Assembly: GCA_015680685.1 (NCBI GenBank)
Contig: MNCI01023945.1
Coordinates: 1,010,844-1,074,843, forward strand
From: Gnetum montanum
Lineage: Eukaryota > Streptophyta > Gnetopsida > Gnetales > Gnetaceae
Reading direction: 5' to 3'
DNA: 64,000 bases
This document shows, piece by piece, positions 35,540-48,110 of this stretch; the stretch's first letter is position 1, and each line of letters begins with the position of its first letter. The position numbers and the translations under genes are program-made. The notes beneath the pieces were generated by a model that saw only the letters and a list, made by a program, of their open reading frames with translations, was not told the origin of the DNA and did no database searches.

Positions 35540-38500
35540 TTTGAACTAATGTGAATGAATTTGATGGTTCCTTCATTCACTTCTTAATTGATGAAATAGT
35601 ACTTGATGCCAATGTGTTTGGATTTTTTGTGATGCACATAGAATTGGAATAGTCAAGTTACTATCATATTGTCACAATACAAATTTTTAGGAAGATTAAC
35701 TTCAAATCCAAAGTGTGAGAGAAGTTTATTTAGCTAGAGTATGTGGTGGAAGCAATTAACCATGACAAAAAATACAAGTGAATAAGCTAATAGATGAATT
35801 GTTTTCTTTAATTTTAAGTATATTGCATTTTCCATGCATAATCAGAGCTTTTAATGTATATTTTTTGTTATCATTGTCTCCTACACAATCAACATTTCAA
35901 TATCAATGAAGCTTATTATCTCCTTTACTAAATTGGATCCCAAATTTGCAAGTTCTGTTTACATATTTTTGAGGAGATGCAGAAGTGTTTGCATGTGAGA
36001 TTATCTTTGCTGTTGCATGAATCTAGATAAGTATGATGTTGCATATTCTATATCTATTCTAGTGTGCATAGAAATCAAAGTGATCTAATCATGGTTCTAT
36101 ACATAGTTGCATCTAGGAGAGGAGTCTTATCTTTGCTAGTTAACTTTAAACTATATGGCAAAGGACTGCTGACTAGCTTCTCATTCTTTAGATTAAATTT
36201 TTCAATGATGGAATTTTTGTATTTAGATTAATGAATCTTCATTTCTTTCTTATCCTAGTTCACTTCAATTATTATGAAGTCTTTGAGTTCTCAACAATCC
36301 TTCATTTCAAATTTAGTTTTCATGTCATTCTTGAAATATTCTACTAGCCTTTTATTGGTGGCAATAAAGATAATGTCATCTACATATCATGATAGGATGA
36401 TGAAATCATCTCCTACCTTCTTTAAATATATTGTTGGTTCAAACATGAAAATTTGATAATTTTTTCTAGTGAAATAATCATTAATTCTTTGGAACCAAGC
36501 CCTAGATACTTGCTTTAGGCCATATAGAGGGTTGTTGAGTTTTCACACATTGTTCTCTTTTTCTTTGATAACATAACCTTTAAGCTAGTAGATGTATACT
36601 TCTTCTTTGATGTATCCATTTAGAAATTTTGAGTTGACATTCATTTGTTAAACCTTTAGATCTTTATGTGTTGTTATGGAGAGAATGAGCTTGATGGTTT
36701 TAAATTTGGTCACTGATGCAAAGATTTCTTCATAGTCAATGTATTTCTTTTCTTTGAATCCTTTTACTACAAGTATTACTTTGTGGGTTGTAATTTCTCT
36801 TTCTTCCATTGTACTTTATTTTATACAGTCACTTGCAGTCAATAACCTTTTTATCTTTTAGTTTATTCACTAATTCTCTTGTGTTATTTCTTAGGCTGGC
36901 ATTGTATTCTTTGTCTATGGCTTCTTTCTAGAATTTTAATTTCTTTGCTTTATTGAAATTAGTTGGTTAACTTGATACTATTGAATATGCCATATATGTA
37001 ATATTATTAGATATTGTAGTTTTTCTTTTCAAAATTTATGTCTAGCATTTGAGTGTGAGAATGATATATTTGAATTCAAAATTTTTAACTTTGATATATA
37101 TATGATTTTTCTTGCTATTTGAAGAAGTTACTTGAACTGGACTTTATCTCATCAAATATAACATCTATTGATACATGTCATTTTTGATTCATTGGATCAT
37201 AGCACTTGTATCCACTAGTGTGAGAATCATAACTTAGAAAGATGCATTACTTTCCTCTATCTTCAAGTTTTTCAATGAATTATTTTGGGGTCTTTACATA
37301 GCAGTGACATCCAAATATTCTCATATTACTCAGGTTATACATTTTTTTGTAGAGAAATTCATATAGAGATCTATTTTCATTGCTTTAGGTGATAATTTGA
37401 TTAGAAATGTAATAAGCAATTGTGATGAACATACTCCAATACTGGTTAGGTAATGAGGCAAAAGTTATTAAGCAACTTATCATGTCTTGTATTGTTCTAT
37501 GCTTTCTTTCAACTCCTCCATTTGATTGTAGGCTATATTCACATGTGGGCTAATGAAATATACCATTTTCTTTATAAACCTTATCAAATTTTTTATTTAT
37601 GAATTCACCTCCTTTGTCTAATCTAATGGTCTTAATCTTGAAATTCATGGAGTTTTTAATTAGTTTATGGAAATTTTCAAAGTATTTGATGGCTTCATCC
37701 TTTTGCTTCAAATTGTAAGTCTAGGTGTATATTGTGTAGTCATCTACTATGACCATGAAATAATTTGTCCCTCCTATTGAAATAGTGGCCATTGACCTAA
37801 CAAGATTCATGTGCAAAAGATCAAATTGTTTTCCTTCTTTATCATGTGAGAGTTGTGGGGAGAATTGGTTTTCTTTCCTTATATGAAAATCTTACATTTG
37901 TCTTGAGAAATATCTAAAATTTTATTCCTGTAGCTTTCTCCTATTTGATCATTCTTTCAATTTTATGATAGGAGATGTGGCTAAGCCTCCATGTCAAAGT
38001 CTAGACTTGTAGAAATCCTCATTATCCTTTTCCTTAACTTCATCTCTATTTGAGATTTGATTAGCTTCTATTGTGAGGACATGCTTTTCTTGAGTAGTAT
38101 GGTTACTTATGATGTCTCCTTTTTCATTAAGATAATCATATTTAAGGAAATATATTATGTTATTCAAGGTTTTGATTTTCAAAATTTCTTTAACATTGGA
38201 TTTGTTGATAATGTAGAAATTACTCCTGAAATTGGTATTTTTTTCTCCATTAGAGACTTATCCAATAGAGATGAGAGGGTTTGAAAGATTAGGAACATAA
38301 TACACATTAGAAATGGTGACTTGTAATCAATTTTTATTATATACACAATCTCCTATTTCTTCTATGACTAAGTATTTTCCATCTCCAATTTTTATGTTGC
38401 CATGACTATTGTTTGTTTTGTAATTTATAAGAAAACTTTTATAGGGTGTCATGTGATTGGAGCACTCATTAGCTATAATAAGAAAAATTTGCTTTATTTC

Positions 38501-39520
38501 TTTAATTGAATTGAAGGTAGCATAATTTCTTAGCTCTTCTTCTTGAGTATCCTTTTGATATGATGAAGGACTATCTTATTTTTTTTGTGAAGTTTGTCCA
38601 TGTATGTTTTCAAAACTAATTCTGGTCTAGCATTGGTCAATGATATAACCTTTGCTTTTATAGAAGTTATAATATGATACTGAGTCTTGATCTTGTCTTT
38701 ATCTTCTAGATTGATTCTATTTGTGTCTTCCTCTAGTTAAACATCTTCCTCCTCCTCTTATATTTTGACCATCATTTTTTTGAGCTTGTTTCTTGATCTC
38801 TATTCTGATAATTGAATCTTCCTCTTCATCTAAATCTACCTTATGTATCTCTTCCTCTTTGGTTAGTTATGTAGGCTTGATCATATTCACTAGATCAAAT
38901 TTTATTCTTTATGATTTTTAGGGTTTTAACTTGAGCAACAAATTCATTGATACTAAGCATGTTGAAATTCTTTAAAAGAGTAATGTTTTACATTGTGTTT
39001 TCAAATCTTGGATCTATGTAGAGATCTTGAAAAACTTTCTAAACCTTTTGCTTATTGATATATCCTTAGCCATATTTATATATTTTTAGTAAACTATCAT
39101 ACATTTTAATAAATAATTATTTGACATTTTAATTTCTTCCAATTTCCAAGGTATCAAATTCTTGTTTGTAGATTATTTGCTATACTTGTTTATTTTCCAA
39201 GCTTCCCTTGTATTCTAATTAGAGATTATCCCACATTTCTTTGACAATAGTATGAAGACTATATCTACTAGAAATAACTTGTGAGACACTAGTCAATAGC
39301 ATCATGAGAGTTCAATTATAATTATTCTTCTTTGTTTCATATTCTTTTATTTGTAATTTGGTGAAATCTTCAAAATCTTGGATAAATTCAAAACCTATTT
39401 CAACTATTTTCCAATAGGCTAAAATCTTGAGAGCCATCAAAGATGAAGGAGCATCTAGTTATGCATTTTGTTGTCATTGTTGTAAATGTACTTGTTGCTT
39501 TGCTACCAAGTGAAGGAATT
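35540..39520 (-). pseudogene. Copia polyprotein of element E (gag-PR-IN-RT-RH), broken
   Basis: Read on the minus strand from right to left: Gag (about 39500-38700, LKILAYWKIVEIGFEFIQ); a decayed zinc knuckle near 38650; the protease region with CSNHMTPYKSF and IKIGDGKYLVIE (about 38480-38330, catalytic DSG lost); integrase with NGGVERKHRTIQDMISCLIT (about 37540-37470); RT with the YVDD catalytic block at 36386-36375 followed by IIFIATNKRL; and RNase H with LPKNLYCDN and HHKKSKHI (about 35700-35580). Stops and frameshifts occur throughout. No clear tRNA-Met primer site is left next to the 5' LTR. Confidence 0.9.
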
Positions 39521-39829
39521 TAAGGCAATGAAAGAATTACTTAGTTATCTTGACTTTACAAAAAATTAGCTAATAATATTTGTACTTTTGGAAAACATAG
39601 GAAGTTGTCTACAATTTGAAAAAGTAAGTACTACAAAAGATATCTAAGAGTTGAGGTTATATTATATTCTTTTCAGTCTATCAAAAATTCTAGTAATTTT
39701 GGTAGCATAACTTTGAGAGGTGATAACTCAAAATTTGTTATGTTTGTTATGTTAAAATTTTAACTAAACCTTCCCACAAAAATTAGCTTTCAAATAAATC
39801 TAATATTACATTATATCAAATCATTGTGT

Positions 39830-40400
39830 GATGAGGGAAAATTGATCTAATCATTGACTATTATTCATTTTAATAAAATTTTATGATTAAGAAAATTTAC
39901 CAAATTATAGAGTGAATTTCTCCCAAATTACAATAGATATTGAACTAAAATTCTATTTGAATATAGCCACATATTCTATCTTTTTAATAAATCTAAAATC
40001 ACTAAAAAATAATGCAAAATGACTAAGTTATGATCAAAATAGTGAATATCCCTAATTCTAAGAATTCAACTTTCAAGATTGAGTAAATAATGATGAATGA
40101 TGTTGATGAATTGATGTTAAAATAGTCAAATTCTTATTGAAATTATATTGATAATTCTATGATACAAATTTTAGGGAGATGTCTTGGATATATATATGTA
40201 ACAAGTAGGGCAAAGTTTACTAAAAATAATACATATATTAAATAACAAAAAAAAACATTAAAAATTAAATATATATATTAATTAGGGCCAAAATAACATT
40301 ACAACTACCCATCAATCCAAAAATTTCCTATATTTTATTAAAATAAACTTCTATTGTATAATAAAATAAAAAATTATTGTCTTCTACTCTAAAAAATCCA
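39830..40400 (-). repeat. 5' LTR of element E
   Basis: Begins TGATGAGGG, ends AAATCCA on the plus strand. Shares long blocks with 34791-35390, including GATCTAATCATTGACTAT and AAAATAACATTACAACTACC. Confidence 0.88.
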
Positions 40401-42850
40401 ACATAATAAAGTTTTTTTATTTTATTGTGCATTTTATGTATCATATTTAATATGAATAATATTAAATATAATATATATTTGACATTTTTCATGGCATTTG
40501 AGACAAGATGTCAAAATTAGTATGCACATGAATTAGCCTAATTTAAAATAGATAGAAATAATATTCACATCTTAACATGCTAAAAATAAAATAAAATAAA
40601 GTGAAATAACCATGCATCGAGCCCCTAGCCAATCATAGGCTAATGCTACTAAGGTATAACACTAGAAACTCTTAATTTCATAACCACGAGTTTGAAACTT
40701 CATAAGACATAATGGTGTTACTAAGGTGACTAAGTTAGGGGTGTTATAAAACCCTAAGTAATTTTTCTCAAACCCTTAAATCTAGAATAGATGATGAATT
40801 AAACTTGTAATTGATACATACATTTATCAAATCTTTTGATTCTTAATGGATCTAGCCAACAAATGATCAATCCTTATTTTATCTTGTTGGAAATCAACAT
40901 AAACTTCAAGGAAACTCTAATTTATGATCAAATTTGCTGATAAATGTTCTATGCAAGCATAAATTTCATTTAAACATGTGAGATATCTATAAAAGAAGCC
41001 TAACAAAATTGAGATCATTTGAGAAATTATCAAATGTTTTTGAGAGATTTTGATATCTTTTTGAGATTAAGAGATTTGCAAAATGGATGTGAGATAACTA
41101 CAATAAATATTTGAGCTAATTCATGATGAGAATGTGAAACATTATGAAAAATGAAAATTAAACCAAAAATAAAAGGCTTGAAGCTTAGAGAAACTTTAAT
41201 AAAATATGATTTAAATTTTTCTTCATAATCATGATTTCTATTCCACCTTTAAAAGCTTGGAAATAAAAGCATGTATCTAAAAAGTATTGGTGAGGATCTA
41301 CAATCCTATTTATATTTGAGAAAGGAGAAACTTGCCATAAAAGGCATCAAATACATCATGAGATCACATTAGACTCTCTTTCCTTTTTTAACTTTTTTCT
41401 AGATTGGGATATAAAAGATATAACATAAGACATAAACATAACATCTAACATAGTATGAAAATAACACTTAAACAAATGACCACATGACATAATTAGATAA
41501 TGTGGTAGAATAAAGTTATGTTTTACACTAAATTCAATAAAATCATGATAACACATTAGAATGAGATGTGCTTGCAAGCTATATCCAAATTTTTCATGGC
41601 TAGAATTTTCCATGGAGCCTCTAGTTTTGACTTTCAAAATTTCCTTAATATAATTATGTATAATAGAAATTATTGTAATTAATAATTCTACAATATATGA
41701 TTCTAGCACTAAGTTCAACAATAATACGTAGGCCTAGTGTTAAGACACTCGACATAGAAATCTAATATCATTGGTTAAGTTTTAATGAACAATATAGAGT
41801 CATACTATATAATGTAATAAAGAACATTTAAATAAAATGGACTATAAGATATAATAAAAAGGTAAATTAATTGAAATTTCTTTAAATAATCTTAGTTATT
41901 TCATAAATGAAACTTTTATATATAATGATATGCATGAAATATTCTAGATTCCATTACTTTCTCATACTATACAAGTTCCCTAGAAATATAGTTACAAAGC
42001 ATTTTTGGTATGTTGGAGTGGCTTTGACAAAAGTAAAGGCACTTACATACATGATGAATACTTAGTTGATGTCATCTTAAATATGATTTTTTAAAATTTT
42101 TTGAATGGAAGGAGGAGGGGTGTTGGAGCTTGAAAGAATTTGGAATTTTTTTGACTAGAGAGAGAATAATATATGTTAGTTTAAGTTTAAGATGAAGCTT
42201 TAGACTGTTATCAATCTATGATTTTTGAAAAATATGAAAAAGGCTAAGTTATAAATTTTTATCCTTTAGTTCATTATGTCCTATATTAAACAAGTTGAAT
42301 AAGTTACTATAAGATTTGAAATGTAGTCTTTCTAAAGAAGATATCTAAGATTATTTCTATTAAACAATATATATATATATAATTATTAATTATACAATAT
42401 GAAATTATTGCGTATATAAATAAGGAGGTGGGGAGATGTTGGAACCTGAAATAAGTGAAATATAGGTACACTCCAAGATTTATAGAAGATTATTATTGTT
42501 GTGTTATTATGTTGATTCAAGTTGAAAGTGGTGAAAAATAAGTTGGAATTAATTAAGTTATGGATGTTGTAAGGTATGCCATGAAATTGCAAAAATTAGA
42601 ATGAGAACTACAATGGTGCATTAATTAAGTCCCTCAATGTAGGTGCTAGTTGTTGTATGGATGGAAAGTTCACAGGATGGATGTTCACAGGATGGATGGA
42701 TGGAAAGTTTCATTAGGTTGGTGAAAAGATGTACATGTAGGGGATGGAGATGGTGGGAGGTGTGTGGAAGGGAGGGAAGGTGATTATCTTAAACCCAAAA
42801 AATATACTATATTAAAATGAAAAACCTCATGTTGTATAATGTTGACTTTT
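40401..42850. other. Intergenic DNA, no gene recognised
   Basis: Very AT-rich. A 121-codon frame on the minus strand (41356-41721) has no recognisable motif. Near 42670-42710 GGATGGATG/TTCACAGGATGGATG is locally duplicated. No continuation of element B is present. Confidence 0.5.
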
Positions 42851-44079
42851 TAAGCATAGTGAACTTATCATGGATGGTTGCATAATTGTGAAAAATATCA
42901 CATCTATTTTTCCAAATAGTATGCAAAATATAAGGACTTAAGAACTTCTATATATAAAGCAACTTCTTAAAAAGAGGAGAAGCATCTCTATAACAAAAAT
43001 CATTTACAACAAGAGAGGCCCAAACAACTCATCAGCTAAATTTCATAACATACATTTAGGTTTTGGCACACCAAAATATATTAGAAGTTATCCAATAGAA
43101 AGAACTTGCTAAACAAAATACCACATGAGATGCTTAGTTTTAGAAAGATAAGGAAGCTTTCAAGGTCTTTTGAATGTCATCACCTTTTTGAATCATCAAG
43201 TAACCAAAAAATATTACATTTAGTAGCAATAGAAACTCTTGAGTTTAAAACAATTATGCTTTGCAAATGTTATAAGGAGATAAAGAGGAGCCATCCATGC
43301 ACTTAAGACTAATAAAAATAGATTCAAAGATGGTTGAAAAAGCAATAGAACCTTAAAGATATTAAATGATACTCACAAAAGTATTTCTCATATAATTAAA
43401 GACACTATAGGTAACGTTAAATTTAGACAAATTCATCCATTGATTATGTGAGTATAAGAAGAATATAGAAATAACACTTCATTGGAACCAATAAGAAGTT
43501 AATTGAGGTCTTGCAAGAATAAGAGGTAGACCATGAATAGGAAACCATTAGAAAAGGATATCATCCATAACATTGAAGGGAATTGTGATTTTTTTGAAAT
43601 ACCAAAACTTACTAATATGTTGTAAAGCTTTCTATATTGCTTAGTGACAAAAGAACCTTGTGGTAAAATAAAAGTAGGACATAAAAACCAATTGTGTATA
43701 GATGTAGCCTACCACATAGAATTTTTTTTTAGAAAAAACTTGCTTAAGCCTCTTTAAAAAAAAGCAATACTTGAAATAGTACTATGATCAAAAGTGTTAG
43801 CAACCCATTTGCTAGCCAAAGTTAGATATTGATGATAAGTGTTACGAAGATCCAATCCTTCTTTCTTTTTTGGTCAAGTACAAGAATGCCAAGAAACCTT
43901 GCAAAAGCCTTTCTTTTCATCACTGTTACCCCATAAAAGATTCCTAATGAGTTTTTCTAGTCTAATATATGAAGATCTTACAAGAGCCCAATAAGATAAA
44001 TAATAAACATGAGTCATAGATAACATAGATTTGCAAAATAAAAATCTACCTACCATTGTAAGCATTTTTCCTTTGCATT
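42850..44079 (-). pseudogene. LINE (non-LTR) RT ORF2, C-terminal part
   Basis: The minus strand at 44065-43874 reads MLTMVGRFLFCKSMLSM, then YYLSYWALVR and EKLIRNLLWGNSDEKKGF: the conserved region after RT in plant L1-type elements (GR-SLGGR-LIKSVLSS-PVYYLS-F ... FLWGG). It continues as KEGLDLRNTYHQYLTLASKW near 43860-43800 and, more decayed, to about 42900 with CMDGSSLSPYNICKA. The upstream part of the same protein lies beyond element C at 61138 and on. Confidence 0.82.
44075..44079. other. Left target-site duplication of element C (GCATT)
   Basis: GCATT at 44075-44079 matches 61138-61142. Joining the LINE across these copies restores the order of conserved LINE blocks. Confidence 0.85.
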
Positions 44080-44949
44080 TAATAGAACCTTTTGTGTCAT
44101 CAACTACGATATCGTAGCCTTGCTTATGTCATTGTAGATGCAATGTAGTGGGTCATGGTCATGCCTATAAATACCAACCCACCATCATGTCAAAAAAACA
44201 ATTTTTCACCAATACTTAGTTGAATTCTTGCAGTTTGTTTTTGCGATTTACACTTAGTGATATAGTGAACCCCTAAAGTGTGATGTTAAACAGTTGTTCA
44301 AAATATTTGTTTAAGTGGATTATTCTTAGGCATAATTCATGACCAGAAATAAAGATCAAGATTCTTTTCCATCATTTTAGCATTCTACTTAGTTCATTTT
44401 TACTTAGTTTAATTTTACCTTTTAGCATGTTTACTTTACTTAAGTCATTTATAATTTTCAAGTACTTTACTTTTTCCTATGTATTTTAGTAAGATAATAT
44501 AAGTACAACTAGTTTTGAGCATAAAGTGTAATCATTTGATAACCTAGTAGTGAGTTCACTTGAATCATTCAGTAGTGGATTCACTTGGAAATCCCATTGA
44601 TGGTTACATGAGCCCTTGACATGTACGACAAGCCATGAGTGGATACTTATTGTCATAGGCTAGTATTAGTTTATATTTCTATTATACTTAGACTTAGACT
44701 TCATATTAATTTCTATTATGTTGGAATTTAGGACAATTAAAGCTAAAAAAACATTAATATATCATAGGCCTCTCAGAGAGTTAAACCATACAACTTGAAC
44801 TTCACTAATTCAATGTGAAAAGACAATGATCACAAACTAAATATTAACAACTAGTAAATCTACATTGGTCATCCATGAATTATGATCAAGTCACATATGT
44901 ACACTCATGACTTATATGGTGGAATTTTGAAATACCTAACCACTCATCA
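44080..44949 (+). repeat. 5' LTR of element C (870 bp)
   Basis: Begins TAATAGAACCTTTTG (3' copy TGATAAAATCTTTTG) and ends ACTCATCA. It shares the family end with A and B. Bounds are fixed by the target duplication and the primer site. Confidence 0.9.
44103..44172 (+). promoter_or_regulatory. LTR promoter region, element C
   Basis: A perfect 14-bp palindrome, CTACGATATCGTAG, at 44103-44116 is centred on GATATC. GTAGATG/CAATGTAG half-units follow, then TATAAATA at 44165-44172. The 3' LTR has the same TATA box at 60469-60476 and a decayed palindrome (CTATGATATTATAG) near 60409. Confidence 0.7.
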
Positions 44950-44950
44950 T

Positions 44951-44968
44951 TGGCACCATTGCCATGGA
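44951..44968 (+). other. Primer binding site, element C (tRNA-Asp type)
   Basis: TGGCACCATTGCCATGGA, one base after the LTR end. Near-identical to the site in B. Confidence 0.88.
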
Positions 44969-45091
44969 TGTATCAATTTTCACTAAGTAGTTGATTTTAC
45001 AAAGTTCATTATATTAAGAATTATCAAGTATATTCTTCATACTTAAACTAATTTTTTCTAAAGTACACACTTAAAGCATCAAACATTTAAT

Positions 45092-47392
45092 ATGGCTTCT
45101 ACAATTAAGGAGAAATCATCACTTGCTACTAAATTTAATAAGAGTCATGACAAGGAATATAATGAAGAAGACTAGAATATGCCTTTGCAAACTAGAATCT
45201 CCTACATCCATACTGATCCATACTATCATGACTTTATTTGTCTTTCACCAGGATGAATAACTAAGATGGAGAGATTTATAGAATAACATTATCTTGCCTC
45301 TAGAAAATGCTGCACCATCAATGTTGCAAAAAACCCTTATGAGGTTAAATCTTAGCCATGTGAAAAATGGTTACCACATCACCAAGCACATACTAAAGTC
45401 ATACCAACCAACAAAGGCTTAGGTAAGAGGGGATGCTACCATGGAGATAAGACATGAGATTGACAAAGGAAAGAAAGTACCTCAAATAATTATCCTAGAG
45501 GAAAGAGATGATGCTATGTTCCAAACAAAGAAATTCTATCAAAATCACAGATCTTAATCTCAAACATCAATCATCCATATTGAAGATCCCATCAAGATAC
45601 AATTGCTTTCAGCTCTTGTGGAAACATCTAGAGGAGATAAGGAAGACTCTAGATTTAGGAGGAACTCAAGGCCTAAGACCTCCATCGAATCTAAAAGGGA
45701 TGAATCAAGGAGTCATAGAAGGAGAACCAGCTAGCATCATTTTCCAACTCCTTTCTATTCCTCCTCACACTTATCTATAGATTCTAAAAGAGAGAAAGAA
45801 GAATGAAGAAGGATGATGGGAAGAGATGAAGAGACCATGAGAGATATGCACATTAAAGAAGACATCTTGATGAAGAAGAGGATAACTATGAGCAAAGAAG
45901 AGAAAGGATCAAACATTAAGAGAAAGAGCATAATGAGCATTAAAGGGATCACAATTACAAGAAAGCTCACAAACATGAAGACTATGAAGTACCCCTACTA
46001 ACCACTTGAAACATGATTAACATCAGAGAAGTAGTGTATATTCCTACTGGGCATGTAAGGGATAGTTACATCATTCAACTAGACATGAATAGTATTCCAA
46101 AAGTTGAAGGCCAATATAATGTAGATCCATGACATCATCTTCAAGCCTTTCATGATGCTTGTGCCCTGCAAAATATTGAAAATGATTGGTAGAAATTAAA
46201 TTTATTTCCTAGAACACTCATAAAGGAATTAGAGAGTTGGTACAAATCCTTAGAACTAGAATCCATTTGAAGATGAAGTACTATGCTTGAACTCTTTAAT
46301 GACAAGTATCAAACTTATTCCAGAGTGTCTAACTTGAGAAAACAGATCTAGGGATGGAAACAAGGGACACATGAATCCCTTGATGTAATAATGGGTAGAT
46401 ACTATTTGTTATTGCATATGTGCCTAAGCCATACATTTTCTCAAAGGGAACAACTAAAACATATCGTTGATGGGCTATGAAACAAGACAAGAAAAACCCT
46501 TGGGGTATATGCCCAAGCTAGGTTATTCAAAATGATAACTCATCATATTCAAAGACTTGTTGACCAAATGGAAAAAGAAGAAGTAGAGTTAAGAAAAAGA
46601 GAATCATCTAAAGGATACAATAGAGATCCCGCCATCAAGAAAAGAGAGTAAGAGTATGTGAATCACAAGAGGAAGAAACTTTGGAAGATACAATCCAATG
46701 AAAGACCTTACCAATTCAAAAATTAATTAATGATATTGCAACCATGGTAGAGAAAATATTGGATTTTTTGGATGAGAAATTTGCTACAACATTAAAGATA
46801 GTAGAGGAAAAGACTAAAAAAGCCCTAAATCAAGGCAAAGAAAAGAAGAGATAATAGGCAAGAGAATTACAAAAATAAAGAAAAAGTTGATGTAGTAGAG
46901 GAAATTACAGACTCCAATTCATAAGACAATGAAGGATGCAAAGTATGCCATTATGAACACCCTAAGGGATGTTACCCTTCTATGGCCTACTTGCAAGAGT
47001 TCGGAGCATATGTACTTAACTTGGAAATTCATTGAGAAATAAATGCCCAAATGGTTACCTTATTTATAAGGTAACTCCCAACAATCCTTCCAGAAAATGT
47101 ACTATCCAAGGGGGGCATATCCTCAAACAATACTAGCAACATAGGAAACAACCACAAGTGTGGGGAATACCATCACTAAGGTAACAATATCTATATAGGC
47201 AACCTGATCTCTATGGATATCATGTCCAATATCCAATCTTTCCACAGAATACTTTATTCCATGCCTCTCACTATTACCCACCAAAGTATCATAGAGCCAC
47301 TACATCATAGATGGATCCAAATTCTTACATATTCCAACTAGTAGCTGGTTCCTCACTTCAAACTTCTAACTCCTTACCATCAATACTATGAG
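45092..47392 (+). pseudogene. gag of element C, broken
   Basis: Likely start is ATG 45092 (MASTIKEKSS), placed like the starts in A and B. The Gag domain at about 46106-46570 reads HHLQAFHDACALQNIEND, KLNLFPRTL, SWYKSLELESI, YQTYSRVSNLRKQI, IVDGL and KTRKTLGVYAQARLF. A zinc-knuckle-like CKVCHYEHPKGC is near 46940-46975. Where A and B share a stop after the Gag domain, C has LVDQMEKEE, so glutamine is the likely ancestral residue. A Tyr/Gln/Pro-rich tail follows to about 47390. Confidence 0.82.
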
Positions 47393-47599
47393 TGTTGCCA
47401 CTAGTTATGAAAGGAGAGCTACCAACACAACTGCAACAAAAAAGTGTTATTAGGGTAGTTAGTTAGTATACAAAGAGAGTACCATACCAACAACATTAAA
47501 GGTAAATCTAGGAAATGTCCTTTCTTTAAGACAAGTCCAGAAAAGCCTGATAGAGCAAGGACTACATCCAATCAAGTTCCTCCTATGATAGATCCTTCT

Positions 47600-48110
47600 A
47601 CAAACATCATGCTTCGACAACAATCAAATCAAAAGCTTACAACTATCATGCTAACTAATATAGTAGTCGATTGAATCAAAGCAAGAAATCTTCCTAAGAA
47701 AAGAATAGATCGTAGAAATCCTTTGATTTATTTACAAACTATTGAAAATTCACCATATAAAGCTCTACTAGAGTTAGGTTCTAGAGTTAACTTGATATCT
47801 TAAGAAACGTATCAGGCATGAAACTGACCACAATTAAAGAAGTGCAACATAAGACTAGATCTTGCAAATCAATTAGTCACCATTCCTTTGGGATAAATAG
47901 AGGATGTAGTAACCACTATCAATGGTTAGTCCTATCTAAAATATTTTCAAATAATCAATGTGAAGAATGATAACATAGTCTTTTCTATCATTATGGGGAG
48001 AGCATGGCTTAACACAATTAATGCTAAGTTAGGATGAGAGACTTATTCTTGAAAATTTCCAATGAAACTGAGCAAGAAGGCATACATACACAAAGAATTT
48101 TATGCATTAC
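47600..48110 (+). pseudogene. Gypsy-type aspartic protease remnant, element C
   Basis: The reading frame gives YKALLELGSRVNLIS at about 47758-47800, where the catalytic D-S/T-G has become E-L-G. It continues with CNIRLDLANQLVTIPLG, VVTTINGQSYLKYFQIINV and SIIMGRAWLNTI near 47985-48020, the conserved I-(L/M)-G-R flap-side block of retroviral-type proteases. It would have cut the polyprotein. It carries stops and a lost active site. After it the coding signal fades and no RT follows. Confidence 0.8.

Larger units (their letters stand above)
34791..40400 (-). mobile_element. Ty1/copia retrotransposon E, full-length but decayed
   Basis: Two LTRs of about 600 bp (34791-35390 and 39830-40400) flank 4.4 kb that reads on the minus strand as gag, protease, integrase, RT and RNase H, the copia order. 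The five bases left (GCAAG) and right (ACATA) of the element do not match, so no target duplication is seen. This fits the loss of the end of element B at this junction. Confidence 0.9.

Noticed and set aside
39800-39829. Primer binding site of element E
   Set aside because: The minus-strand sequence next to the LTR matches the tRNA-Met site only at scattered positions, so I do not call it.
41356-41721. Minus-strand frame of 121 codons
   Set aside because: AT-rich composition, no motif and no repeat partner; probably chance.
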